Shown: positions 16,377 through 24,033 of the stretch, one piece after another
How the letters are laid out: each line of letters starts with the position of its first letter
Position numbering within the stretch: the stretch's first letter is position 1
Origin: Pseudomonadota bacterium
GTDB lineage: Bacteria > Pseudomonadota > Alphaproteobacteria > Rhizobiales > Xanthobacteraceae
DNA: 26,089 nucleotides
Assembly (NCBI GenBank): GCA_023388935.1
Contig: JAEWFG010000115.1
Location: 1-26,089 of the forward strand
Reading direction: 5' to 3'
The notes under the pieces: generated by a model
Database searches by the model: none
Told to the model about the DNA's origin: nothing
What the model saw: the letters and a program-made list of their open reading frames with translations, nothing else
Position numbers and translations under genes: made by a program

Positions 16377-16405
16377 CTTCCCCTCACGCGCTTTGTTACC
16401 TATAA
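16377..16405 (+). promoter_or_regulatory. Candidate promoter of the aroQ-accB-accC operon
   Basis: CTATAA at 16400-16405 is a good alphaproteobacterial -10 match. The -35 candidate CTTCCC lies 17 bases upstream and matches CTTGAC only in part. A start near 16412 would give a short leader to the aroQ ATG. Confidence 0.35.
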
Positions 16406-16439
16406 CCCCGCCACCGCCGAAACACCTGCCGGGATAGGA

Positions 16440-16907
16440 ATGGCTGAACCAGCAACCGACACGATCCTCGTTCTCAACGGGCCGAACCTCAACATGTTGG
16501 GAACGCGCGAGCCCGAGAAGTACGGCCATGCGACGCTGGCCGACGTCGAGACACTTTGCCGGGAGACGGCGGCGGCCTTTGGCCTCAAGGCCGACTGCCG
16601 CCAGTCCAACCGCGAAGGCGAGTTGATCGACTTCATCCACGAGGCGCATGCCCGCAAGATGAAGGGCATCATCATCAATGCCGGCGGCTATTCCCACACC
16701 TCGATCGCGCTGCACGACGCGCTGCTCGCGGCGCAGATCCCGACGGTCGAAGTGCATGTGACCAACATCCACGCCCGCGAGAGTTTTCGTCACCACTCCT
16801 ACACCGCGCGCGCGGCCTTCGCCTCGCTCTGCGGTTTCGGCATCGAGGGCTACCGCCTCGCCATCCAGGGCCTTGCCGCGAAGCTCGGCATCAAGCCCAA
16901 AGCCTGA
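16440..16907 (+). CDS. aroQ: Type II 3-dehydroquinate dehydratase
   Basis: The enzyme removes water from 3-dehydroquinate to give 3-dehydroshikimate in the aromatic amino acid pathway. The 155-residue product has the usual length for the dodecameric type II enzyme and its conserved sites. These are the NGPNLNMLGTREPEKYG lid with Arg23 and Tyr28, the NAGGYSHTSIALHDA loop, and the catalytic His106 in VEVHVTNIHARE. The ATG is close behind a GGGATAGGA stretch. accB follows after 37 bp and accC after that, a linkage common in Rhizobiales; it puts shikimate and fatty-acid precursor synthesis in one transcript. Confidence 0.97.
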   Translation: MAEPATDTILVLNGPNLNMLGTREPEKYGHATLADVETLCRETAAAFGLKADCRQSNREGELIDFIHEAHARKMKGIIINAGGYSHTSIALHDALLAAQIPTVEVHVTNIHARESFRHHSYTARAAFASLCGFGIEGYRLAIQGLAAKLGIKPKA

Positions 16908-16944
16908 CGCTCCCTCTTCACACAGAACATTCGGATCAAAGAAC

Positions 16945-17430
16945 ATGGCGCGCCAGCCAGACGACAAAGCAGCCGCAAAGTTTTCCAGCGAGGATTCAGC
17001 GCTCGTCCGCGAGCTCGCCCTGCTGCTCGATGAGACCAGCCTCACCGAGATCGAGATCGAACGTGCGGGCCTGCGCCTCCGCGTCGCCCGCAACATCAGC
17101 GTCGCCGCGACCATGCCGGTGCCGGTGACGCATGCGGCCCATGTACCGGTCGCCGCTACGACCGCCGCACCCGCGGCTGCGGATCTGTCGAAGCATCCGG
17201 GCGCCGTGACCTCGCCGATGGTCGGCACCGCCTATTGGGCACCGGAGCCCGGCGCCAAGCCCTTTATCGAGGTCGGCAGCAAGGTCTCGGTCGGCCAGAC
17301 GCTGCTGATCATCGAAGCCATGAAGACCATGAACCAGATTCCCTCGCCGCGCGCCGGCACGGTGACGCAGATCCTGGTCGACGACGGCCAGCCGGTCGAG
17401 TACGGCGAGCCGCTGGTGATCATTGAATAA
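16945..17430 (+). CDS. accB: Biotin carboxyl carrier protein of acetyl-CoA carboxylase
   Basis: AccB carries the biotin that shuttles carboxyl groups during malonyl-CoA synthesis. The 161-residue product has an N-terminal helical region (about 10-50), an Ala/Pro/Val/Thr linker (about 52-80) and a biotinyl domain (about 85-161). The domain holds the biotinylation site EAMKTMN at Lys127 and the thumb region between PMVGTAYWAPEPG and KPFIEVG. I start at the ATG at 16945, preceded by AAAGAA; upstream in-frame codons overlap aroQ and look unlike AccB. It needs BirA-type biotinylation, and the window also carries the biotin transporter gene bioY. Confidence 0.96.
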   Translation: MARQPDDKAAAKFSSEDSALVRELALLLDETSLTEIEIERAGLRLRVARNISVAATMPVPVTHAAHVPVAATTAAPAAADLSKHPGAVTSPMVGTAYWAPEPGAKPFIEVGSKVSVGQTLLIIEAMKTMNQIPSPRAGTVTQILVDDGQPVEYGEPLVIIE

Positions 17431-17438
17431 CGCGAATG

Positions 17439-17501
17439 GGGAATAGCGAGTAGCGAATGGTGTCGCCGTTCCCTACTCGCCATTCGCCACTTGCTATTCG
17501 C
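17439..17501. repeat. Imperfect inverted repeat of GCGAATA-like units between accB and accC
   Basis: Arms at 17439-17460 and 17480-17501 are reverse complements at 19 of 22 positions, with a 19-nt loop. The differences are transitions that would leave G-U or A-C pairs. Within and around the arms the short word (G)CGAATAG and its complement CTATTCGC recur. The composition differs from the coding neighbours. It looks like a member of a dispersed intergenic repeat family. Being inside the accB-accC transcript, it would form an mRNA hairpin and might affect the accB:accC ratio. Confidence 0.7.
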
Positions 17502-17528
17502 TACCTTCTATTCGCCCGCTGAGGCACC

Positions 17529-18887
17529 ATGTTCGACAAGATCCTCATAGCCAATCGCGGCGAGATCGCCCTTCGCATCCTGCGGGCCTGCAAGGAGCTC
17601 GGGATCGCGACCGTCGCCGTGCATTCCACCGCCGACGCCGATGCCATGCATGTGCGCCTGTCGGACGAGAGCGTGTGCATCGGACCGCCGCCGTCCAAGG
17701 ACAGCTATCTCAACGTGCCCGCGCTGCTCGCGGCCTGCGAGATCACCGGCGCGGATGCGGTGCATCCCGGCTACGGCTTCCTCTCCGAGAACGCGCGCTT
17801 CGCGGAAATTCTTGCCGAGCACAATCTGCATTTCATCGGCCCCAAGGCCGAGCACATCCGCCTGATGGGCGACAAGATCGAGGCCAAGAAGACCGCCAAG
17901 CGGCTCGGCATTCCCGTCGTGCCGGGCTCTGACGGCGCGGTCGGCCCCGACGACGACGCGATGACAATCGCCAGGGAGATCGGCTTTCCCGTGCTGGTGA
18001 AGGCGGCAGCCGGCGGCGGTGGCCGCGGTATGAAGGTCGCGCACAGCGAGGCTGATCTTCAGCTCGCGCTGTCGACGGCGGCCAACGAGGCTAAATCCGC
18101 GTTCGGCGACGCGTCCGTCTATCTCGAGAAGTACCTGCAGAAGCCGCGCCACATCGAGATCCAGATTCTCGGCGACGGCCGCGGCGGTGCGATCCATCTC
18201 GGCGAGCGCGACTGCTCGCTGCAGCGCCGCCACCAGAAGGTCTGGGAGGAAGGGCCCTCGCCCGTGCTCTCCGCGGCTGCACGAGCCAAGATCGGCGAGA
18301 CCTGCGCGAAAGCGATGCGCGAGATGAAATATCTCGGCGTCGGCACCATCGAGTTCCTGTTCGAGGACGGCGAGTTCTATTTCATCGAAATGAACACGCG
18401 TATCCAGGTCGAGCATCCCGTCACCGAGAGCATCACCGACATCGACCTCGTGCTGGAACAGATCCGCATTGCCGCCGGCGGCGAATTGCCGACGAAGCAG
18501 GACGAAGTGCAGATCATCGGCCACGCCATCGAATGCCGCATCAACGCGGAGAACCCGCAGACCTTCCGGCCCTCGCCGGGCCGCATCTCGCAATACCACC
18601 CGCCCGGCGGGCTTGGCGTGCGCATCGATTCCGCGGTCTATCAGGGCTACACGATCCCGCCCTTTTACGACTCCCTGGTCGGCAAGCTGATCGTGCACGG
18701 CAAGACGCGCGCCGAATGCCTGATGCGGCTCCGCCGCGCGCTGGACGAGATGGTGGTCGACGGCATCGAGACGACGCTGCCGCTGTTCCGCGACCTGGTG
18801 CGCCAGCCCGACATCATCGAGGGCGACTATCACATCCACTGGCTGGAACAGTATCTGGCCGGCAACGTAGACCTTGGCGGCAAATAA
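17529..18887 (+). CDS. accC: Biotin carboxylase subunit of acetyl-CoA carboxylase
   Basis: AccC uses ATP and bicarbonate to carboxylate the biotin on AccB. The 452-residue product shows all three biotin carboxylase regions. The N-terminal domain begins FDKILIANRGEIALRI and includes DAVHPGYGFLSENARFA. The ATP-grasp domain has its glycine-rich loop at GGGGRGMK and the catalytic EMNTRIQVEHPVTE segment. The C-terminal domain contains ECRINAENP and FYDSLVGKLI. The length is normal. The ATG has GAGG about five bases upstream. It is separated from accB by 98 bp holding an inverted repeat. In many Rhizobiales I recall aat coming next; here three signalling genes intervene. Confidence 0.98.
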   Translation: MFDKILIANRGEIALRILRACKELGIATVAVHSTADADAMHVRLSDESVCIGPPPSKDSYLNVPALLAACEITGADAVHPGYGFLSENARFAEILAEHNLHFIGPKAEHIRLMGDKIEAKKTAKRLGIPVVPGSDGAVGPDDDAMTIAREIGFPVLVKAAAGGGGRGMKVAHSEADLQLALSTAANEAKSAFGDASVYLEKYLQKPRHIEIQILGDGRGGAIHLGERDCSLQRRHQKVWEEGPSPVLSAAARAKIGETCAKAMREMKYLGVGTIEFLFEDGEFYFIEMNTRIQVEHPVTESITDIDLVLEQIRIAAGGELPTKQDEVQIIGHAIECRINAENPQTFRPSPGRISQYHPPGGLGVRIDSAVYQGYTIPPFYDSLVGKLIVHGKTRAECLMRLRRALDEMVVDGIETTLPLFRDLVRQPDIIEGDYHIHWLEQYLAGNVDLGGK

Positions 18888-18897
18888 TTTGTCCCAT

Positions 18898-18922
18898 GGA
18901 ACCCTTTGGCCCCAATCGCGTT
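18898..18922 (+). promoter_or_regulatory. EcfG-type (general stress response) promoter for the three-gene signalling operon
   Basis: GGAAC (18898-18902) and CGTT (18919-18922) are 16 bases apart, matching GGAAC-N16/17-CGTT. It lies only 10 bp after the accC stop and would start transcription near 18930, giving a leader of about 60 nt to the kinase GTG. The spacing is identical to the match before the DUF1236 gene. Confidence 0.68.
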
Positions 18923-18988
18923 CTGGACGGTTGGGACAGTTCCAAGGGGCCGCTTTGAACTCCACTCGGCGTAACAAGGTGAAGCATC

Positions 18989-20506
18989 GTGGCGGCTGAC
19001 GCACAGCGTCGGCGCACGGTGATGCAGATCCTGCTGCTTTCGGCAGGGTTTTTCGTGCTGGTCGCGATCAGCGTGTTGTCGGTCCTGCTCGTCAATAAGT
19101 CGCGCGAGGACAATTCCTGGGTCGTGCACTCGGTCGAGGCCGAAAACCAGATCTCCAACGTCCTGCTCGAGATCCGCCGCGCGGAAAGTGCGACCCGCGC
19201 CTACTTGCTGTCTGCGGCCCCACAATTCCTTGCGGAATACCAGACGGCGGCCGCCAACGTGCTGCCGGCCATCGACCAACTCGCCAAACTTACGCGAGAT
19301 AATCCGGCGCAGGTCGAAAATATAGCCAAGCTGCGCAAGGCCGCGGAGCAGCGCTTGTCGGAATTCGCCCGCGGCGTCGATCGCGTCCAAAACAGCGATG
19401 TCTCGACTGCCGTGACCGTGCTGCGCAACGGTACGTCCATGAGTGCGGTCGAGACCATCGCCCAGGTCGGGCGCGACATGCGGGCAGAAGAAGATCGCCT
19501 GTTCAGGGAGCGGACCGAGACCGCAGACCGGACCCAGAAGCTCGCCTCCTCCGTGACCATCGCCGGCTCGGGGATGGTTCTGGCCCTTGCCTTCGGCTCG
19601 GTTCTCCTGGTGCGCCAGTCCTCACGCGCCCGCGACCGGGCCGAGGCGCGCCTGCGCGACGCCAATCTCAACCTGGAGGCCACCGTCGACGAGCGCACGG
19701 CAGACCTGCGCGAGGCCAACAACGAGATCCAGCGCTTTGCCTATATCGTCAGCCACGATCTGCGCTCGCCGCTGGTGAACATCATGGGCTTTACCAGCGA
19801 GCTCGAGGAGCTCGGCAGCGACATTTTCCGCCGCATCGGCGGCCTCACCCATCCTGCGGCCGACGGACCGCCGCCGACGGCCGGGGAGATCGCGCTCGAA
19901 GGCCCCGACAAGCAGCTCTCGGCGGACTTTTCCGAAGCCCTCGGCTTCATCAAGTCCTCGATCGCGAAGATGGATCGCCTGATCTCGGCGATCCTCAACC
20001 TCACCCGCGAGGGCCGGCGCGAGTTCCAGCCGGAGAAGATCGACACGCGCGAGTTGATCGAAGCCATCGTGTCAACGCTGGCGCATCAGGCTTCCGAAGC
20101 CCGGGCTGAGATCCATGTCGAACCGCTGCCTGGCCTCGTAAGCGACCGCCTTGCACTGGAACAGATCTTCTCCAATCTGATCGACAACGGGATCAAGTAT
20201 CTCAAGCCCGGTGTTCCCGGTGAGATCAGAATCCGGGGGCGCACCAAACTCGGATACGCTATCTTCGAAATCAGCGATAACGGCCGCGGAATCGATCCCA
20301 AGGACCACCAGCGGATTTTCGACCTGTTCCGCCGTGCGGGAACCCAGGACAAGCCCGGTCAGGGCATCGGCCTTGCGCATGTGCGTGCACTTGTGCGTCG
20401 CCTCGGCGGCACGATGTCGGTATCGTCGGAACTGAACACGGGCAGCACCTTCACGATCACGCTGCCCATCGCATGGAACGCCAGCAACCGGAACTCCGAC
20501 CAATGA
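18989..20506 (+). CDS. Membrane sensor histidine kinase with CHASE3-like periplasmic domain
   Basis: The 505-residue product has two membrane helices (about 13-35 and 187-208) flanking a periplasmic helical domain. Its RAESATRAYLLSA segment fits CHASE3. A coiled-coil linker (about 212-248) follows, then a HisKA domain with the phospho-acceptor His256 (IVSHDLRSPL). The HATPase domain has the N box (NLIDNGIKY, 396-404), G1 (DNGRGID, 430-436) and G2 (GQGIGL, 458-463). A Pro/Gly-rich insert of about 35 residues (278-312) splits the two dimerisation helices. The start is GTG with AAGGTGAAG upstream. The stop overlaps the next start by four bases (ATGA). The EcfG-type promoter upstream implies stress induction. 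The ligand is unknown; this layout resembles kinases paired with Rcp1-type regulators. Confidence 0.92.
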   Translation: MAADAQRRRTVMQILLLSAGFFVLVAISVLSVLLVNKSREDNSWVVHSVEAENQISNVLLEIRRAESATRAYLLSAAPQFLAEYQTAAANVLPAIDQLAKLTRDNPAQVENIAKLRKAAEQRLSEFARGVDRVQNSDVSTAVTVLRNGTSMSAVETIAQVGRDMRAEEDRLFRERTETADRTQKLASSVTIAGSGMVLALAFGSVLLVRQSSRARDRAEARLRDANLNLEATVDERTADLREANNEIQRFAYIVSHDLRSPLVNIMGFTSELEELGSDIFRRIGGLTHPAADGPPPTAGEIALEGPDKQLSADFSEALGFIKSSIAKMDRLISAILNLTREGRREFQPEKIDTRELIEAIVSTLAHQASEARAEIHVEPLPGLVSDRLALEQIFSNLIDNGIKYLKPGVPGEIRIRGRTKLGYAIFEISDNGRGIDPKDHQRIFDLFRRAGTQDKPGQGIGLAHVRALVRRLGGTMSVSSELNTGSTFTITLPIAWNASNRNSDQ

Positions 20507-20943
20507 CTCAGCCGGTCAGCATCATCATGATCGAGGACGACGAGGGGCACGCGCGGCTGATCGAGCGCAACATCCGCCGCTCCGGCGTGAACAACGAGAT
20601 CATCCCCTTCGCCAACGGCACGGATGCGATGAAGCACCTGTTCGGTGCCGACGGCAGCGGCCTTGTGCAGAAGGGCAACGCACTCCTGATCCTGCTCGAT
20701 CTCAACCTTCCCGACATGACCGGGATCGACATCCTGAAGCAGATCAAGGAAAACAAATATCTGAAGGCCTCGCCCGTGGTGGTGCTGACCACCACCGACG
20801 ACTCCCACGAAATCAAGCGCTGCTACGAACTCGGCTGCAACGTCTACATCACCAAGCCCGTCAACTACGAGAATTTCGCCAACGCCATCCGGCAGCTCGG
20901 CCTGTTCTTCTCGGTCATCCAGGTCCCGCCCGCCGCCTCATGA
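20503..20943 (+). CDS. Single-domain response regulator, Rcp1-like
   Basis: The 146-residue product is one receiver domain with no output domain. The acidic pocket is Glu11-Asp12-Asp13, the phosphorylation site Asp66 (LLDLNLPDMTG), the switch threonine Thr96 and the conserved lysine Lys118 (YITKPVNYENF). The longer alpha4-beta5 region and the phrase TTTDDSHEIKRCYELGCNVYITKPV are typical of Rcp1-like regulators. Its start overlaps the kinase stop (ATGA at 20503-20506) and its stop overlaps the next start (ATGA at 20940-20943), so the three proteins are translationally coupled. It probably accepts phosphate from the upstream kinase and passes it on or binds a partner; that route is inferred from gene order. 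Confidence 0.93.
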   Translation: MTQPVSIIMIEDDEGHARLIERNIRRSGVNNEIIPFANGTDAMKHLFGADGSGLVQKGNALLILLDLNLPDMTGIDILKQIKENKYLKASPVVVLTTTDDSHEIKRCYELGCNVYITKPVNYENFANAIRQLGLFFSVIQVPPAAS

Positions 20944-22043
20944 ACCAGCGCTCGCCAACATTGCTTTACATCGATGACGACGCAGCGCTCGCGCGCCTGG
21001 TCGATCTCGGCCTGACGCGGCGCGGCTACAAGGTCGTTCATGCCGCGAGCGGCGAAGAAGGCCTCGACCGCATCCGCCGCGCGGAGACCGAGGGCCGCAT
21101 CGACGTCGTGGCGCTCGACCAGTACATGCCCGGTCTCGACGGGCTGGAGACGCTGGAACAGATCATGGCGATCGCGGGCGCGCCGCCCGTGGTGTTCGTG
21201 ACGGCGTCTCAGGATTCCACCATCGCAGTGACGGCGCTGAAGGCCGGCGCGGCGGATTATCTGGTCAAGGACGTCAAGGGTGACTTCATTCCCCTGCTCC
21301 ACGTCGCGGCCGACGGCGCGCTGCGCCAGGCCGAATTGCAGAAGGCGCGCGACGAAGCCGAAGCCGAGATTCACGCCTCGCGCGACCGCTACGCGGCGCT
21401 CGCCGCCGAACGCGAACTGCTGCTGCGCGAGGTCAACCACCGCGTCGGCAATTCGCTCCAGATCATCGCTTCGCTCCTGCATTTGCAGGCGAGCTCCGCC
21501 GCGCAGGACGAGGTCAAGGCGGCACTGACCAATGCGATGGGCCGCGTCGCCGCGGTCGCGCAGGTGCACCGCCGCCTCTACACCTCGCAGGACCTGAAGA
21601 GCGTGGTCCTGAACCAGTACCTGGATTCGCTGCTCGAGGACCTGCGCCGTTCGGCCGAAGGCGACCGGATGTCGCGCCTGACGGTGAAGGCCGAGCCGAT
21701 CGAGATCGATCCGGATCGCGCGGTCGCGGTCGGCATCATCGTCAACGAGCTGGTCATGAACGCGGTGAAGTACGCCTATCCCGACGGCGCCGGCCCCATC
21801 CATGTCGAGCTGACCTCGCAGGGTGACGACCTCCTGCTGACAATCACCGACGACGGCGTCGGCGACAACGTCAAGGCCGATCCGCGCTCCACCGGCATGG
21901 GTCAGCGCATCGTCGCGGCCATGGCGACCAAGCTCGATGCCTCCGTCGAGCGCGATCCCGCGCATTCCGGAACCCGAATTCTCGTGAAGTTCCGCCGCGT
22001 TCCCGCAGAGCCCGATCGGGCGAGCAGCGCTGCGGCGAGCTGA
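20940..22043 (+). CDS. Response regulator-histidine kinase hybrid (receiver plus HisKA_2/HATPase)
   Basis: The 367-residue product is soluble. A receiver domain (about 6-125) has the acidic pocket Asp12-Asp13-Asp14, the phosphorylation site Asp60 (ALDQYMPGLDG) and Lys110. A coiled-coil linker follows (about 128-162), then a HisKA_2 domain with the phospho-acceptor His167 (REVNHRVGNSLQIIASLLHLQ) and a HATPase domain (NELVMNAVKYAYP; DDGVGDN). HisKA_2 and the related HWE kinases feed the PhyR/NepR/EcfG general stress pathway in several Alphaproteobacteria. Together with the EcfG-type promoter of this operon, a feedback link is plausible but unproven. The ATG overlaps the previous stop. A weak GC hairpin follows the stop (22055-22072). 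Confidence 0.93.
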   Translation: MNQRSPTLLYIDDDAALARLVDLGLTRRGYKVVHAASGEEGLDRIRRAETEGRIDVVALDQYMPGLDGLETLEQIMAIAGAPPVVFVTASQDSTIAVTALKAGAADYLVKDVKGDFIPLLHVAADGALRQAELQKARDEAEAEIHASRDRYAALAAERELLLREVNHRVGNSLQIIASLLHLQASSAAQDEVKAALTNAMGRVAAVAQVHRRLYTSQDLKSVVLNQYLDSLLEDLRRSAEGDRMSRLTVKAEPIEIDPDRAVAVGIIVNELVMNAVKYAYPDGAGPIHVELTSQGDDLLLTITDDGVGDNVKADPRSTGMGQRIVAAMATKLDASVERDPAHSGTRILVKFRRVPAEPDRASSAAAS

Positions 22044-22108
22044 CCCGCAATTGCACGGGGCTTTCCCCCCGTCGCACACGCATCGCGATCCTGCTATTGT
22101 TGCGAGCC

Positions 22109-22789
22109 ATGACTTCGCGCGATTCCGCCTCGTCTGAGATCACGCCGGCCGTGCTGCTGCGCGCCTACGCCTGCGGCATCTTTCCGATGGCCGAGAGCGC
22201 GGACGATCCGACCCTGTTCTGGGTCGAACCGGAGATGCGGGGCGTCATTCCGCTCGATGGTTTCCGCGTCGCCTCGCGCCTCGCACGAACCGTGCGCTCG
22301 GACGCCTTTCGCGTGACCGTCAACACCGCGTTCAAGGCCACGATCGCCGGCTGCGCCGCGCCGCAGGCCGGGCGAGAGGACACCTGGATCAACAAGAGGA
22401 TCCGCGACCTCTACGGCGGCCTGTACGAACTCGGCCATTGCCACAGCGTCGAGGCCTGGCAGGGCGACGACCTCGTCGGCGGGCTTTACGGCGTGAGCCT
22501 GGGACGGGCCTTCTTCGGCGAGAGCATGTTCCACACCGCGCGCGATGCCTCGAAAGTCGCGCTGGTGCATCTGGTCGCGCGGCTCATTCACGGCGGCTTC
22601 GAGCTGCTCGACACGCAATATGTCACCGCGCACCTGAAGAGCTTCGGCGCAGCCGAGATTTCGCGGCGGCGCTACACCGCGCTGCTCGACAAGGCACTCG
22701 TCGGCGAGCCCGGCGATTTCCTGAAGCTCTCCGCCGGCGAAGCGATCCCGGGCGCACGCGCACTCGAGATCATTGCCTCGCGGCAATAA
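22109..22789 (+). CDS. aat: Leucyl/phenylalanyl-tRNA--protein transferase
   Basis: Aat adds Leu or Phe from aminoacyl-tRNA to proteins with N-terminal Lys or Arg, marking them for ClpS/ClpAP degradation in the cytoplasm. The 226-residue product has the family signatures in order: YACGIFPMAES, WVEPEMRGVIPL, SVEAWQGDDLVGGLYGVSLGRAFFGESMF and LDTQYVTAHLKSFGA. The length is normal. I start at the ATG at 22109; two in-frame TTG codons at 22097 and 22100 lie just before it. It lies 65 bp after the hybrid kinase and converges on the DUF2155 gene with only 9 bp between stops. Confidence 0.96.
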   Translation: MTSRDSASSEITPAVLLRAYACGIFPMAESADDPTLFWVEPEMRGVIPLDGFRVASRLARTVRSDAFRVTVNTAFKATIAGCAAPQAGREDTWINKRIRDLYGGLYELGHCHSVEAWQGDDLVGGLYGVSLGRAFFGESMFHTARDASKVALVHLVARLIHGGFELLDTQYVTAHLKSFGAAEISRRRYTALLDKALVGEPGDFLKLSAGEAIPGARALEIIASRQ

Positions 22790-22798
22790 GCAGAGATC

Positions 22799-23827
22799 TT
22801 ACCGGCCAAGCCCGGGGATACCGAAGAGACCCGGCTGCTGCTGTGGCGGCGGCGGAGGAGGAGGAGCCGGTTGCTGCTGCGGCGGCGGCAACGGCTGCGG
22901 CGGACGCTGCTGCACGGCCTGCTTCGGAGCGGCTTTCTTTTGCGCCGTTGGCGGCGGCGGAGGTGCGGGCTTGGTCGCCGGATCCGGTGCCGCGGTCGCA
23001 ATCGTCTGCTGCGGCTCTTTGCAGTCGGTGAGCCAGATATCGTAGATCGGATGCTCGACGCCGTGCAGTCCGGGGCTCGCGGCGTACATCCAGCCCGAGA
23101 AGATCCGCTTCACCTCGCCCTGCAAGGTGATCTCGTCGACCTCGACGAAGGCGTCGGTATTGGCGGCCTCGGTCGCCGGCCGCGTGTAGCAGGCGTCGGT
23201 TTTGACGCGCAACGCGCCGAACTGGACGGTCTCGCCGATATCCTCGTCGAAATTGATGATGCGCCCGGTGATCTTGTCGAGGCCGGAGAAGGTCGCCTTC
23301 TTGTTCACGATCTTCTGGGCTGGCGGCTCGGTCACGACCTCATCGCCTGGCTGGAGGCTCGCCGGCGTCTGCGGCACGGCGCCCGGCCCGCCCTTCTGCT
23401 GCGGCTGGCGCTGACCCGGCGCACCCGGCTGTGGGGCGGCTTGCGGATTCGGCGGCGCGACCACGACGGACGGCGGGGCGACGGTCGAGCCCGGCGGCGG
23501 CGCCAGGGGTTGGGTTTCGACCGGCCCCGGCATGGCATTACCCTGCCGGCCCGGCGGAGGCGCCATCGGGCGCGACGGCAGCACGCGGCCCTGCGGCGGC
23601 AGCTCGGGGACCTCTTCGTCGTCGTCCGGGATCTGCGGCTGCGGCTGGCCGCGCGGAATGCTCCCCGGCGGCCGCGGCGGCGGATCGGAAAAGATCGTGC
23701 CGATCTGCGCCTGTGCGGGCGTCGCAACCGTCAATGCGGTGGCGGCCAAAAGCGCCGCAAGACCTGTCAGGGTAAGGGTTCGAAACATCTCGCGCGGCTT
23801 CAACAGCGAATCGGGCTTGTTGGACAT
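22799..23827 (-). CDS. Exported proline-rich DUF2155 protein
   Basis: The product has a signal peptide (GLAALLAATALTVATPAQA then QIG) and a long Pro/Gln/Gly-rich region (about residues 47-165). A compact DUF2155 domain follows (roughly 170-270, including KITGRIINFDEDIG, VKTDACYTRP, FSGWMYAASPGLHGVEHPIYDIWLTDCK). The tail is very Pro/Gln-rich and ends GLFGIPGLGR. DUF2155 is widespread in Alphaproteobacteria beside aat and has no established function that I know of. Its two cysteines could form a disulfide in the periplasm. Two starts are possible: ATG at 23827 (342 residues, used here) or ATG at 23788 (329 residues), which places the signal peptide at the very N-terminus. Neither has a clear ribosome site. 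Confidence 0.88.
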   Translation of the reverse strand: MSNKPDSLLKPREMFRTLTLTGLAALLAATALTVATPAQAQIGTIFSDPPPRPPGSIPRGQPQPQIPDDDEEVPELPPQGRVLPSRPMAPPPGRQGNAMPGPVETQPLAPPPGSTVAPPSVVVAPPNPQAAPQPGAPGQRQPQQKGGPGAVPQTPASLQPGDEVVTEPPAQKIVNKKATFSGLDKITGRIINFDEDIGETVQFGALRVKTDACYTRPATEAANTDAFVEVDEITLQGEVKRIFSGWMYAASPGLHGVEHPIYDIWLTDCKEPQQTIATAAPDPATKPAPPPPPTAQKKAAPKQAVQQRPPQPLPPPQQQPAPPPPPPPQQQPGLFGIPGLGR

Positions 23828-24033
23828 TCTACAGGGGATACCGCCGCTCGCAGGCCATCCGGTTAACACGGGGAATACGGCGGGGAAAGGGCGGCATTCC
23901 TGCCCTGCCCGCAGCCGGCTGGCCAGGCCGGCGGCCGGATGGGATAGTCGGAGGGCCCTTCCCGGGGCCGAGGCGGGCATTGCCCCCGAGAACGACGTCC
24001 AATCATAACCAGAAACCTGAGGTCGCTCCCCCC

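Noticed and set aside
17431..17528. Possible CRISPR array in the accB-accC gap
   Set aside because: Repeats are 7-8 bases, inverted and unspaced; the structure is a palindrome and not a repeat-spacer array.
17508..19004. Minus-strand frame of 498 codons opposite accC
   Set aside because: It is antisense to highly conserved accC and covers its regulatory spacers; no recognisable protein features.
22055..22072. Terminator after the hybrid kinase gene (ACGGGG/CCCCGT hairpin)
   Set aside because: The stem is only six pairs and no T tract follows, so it is too weak to list as a terminator.
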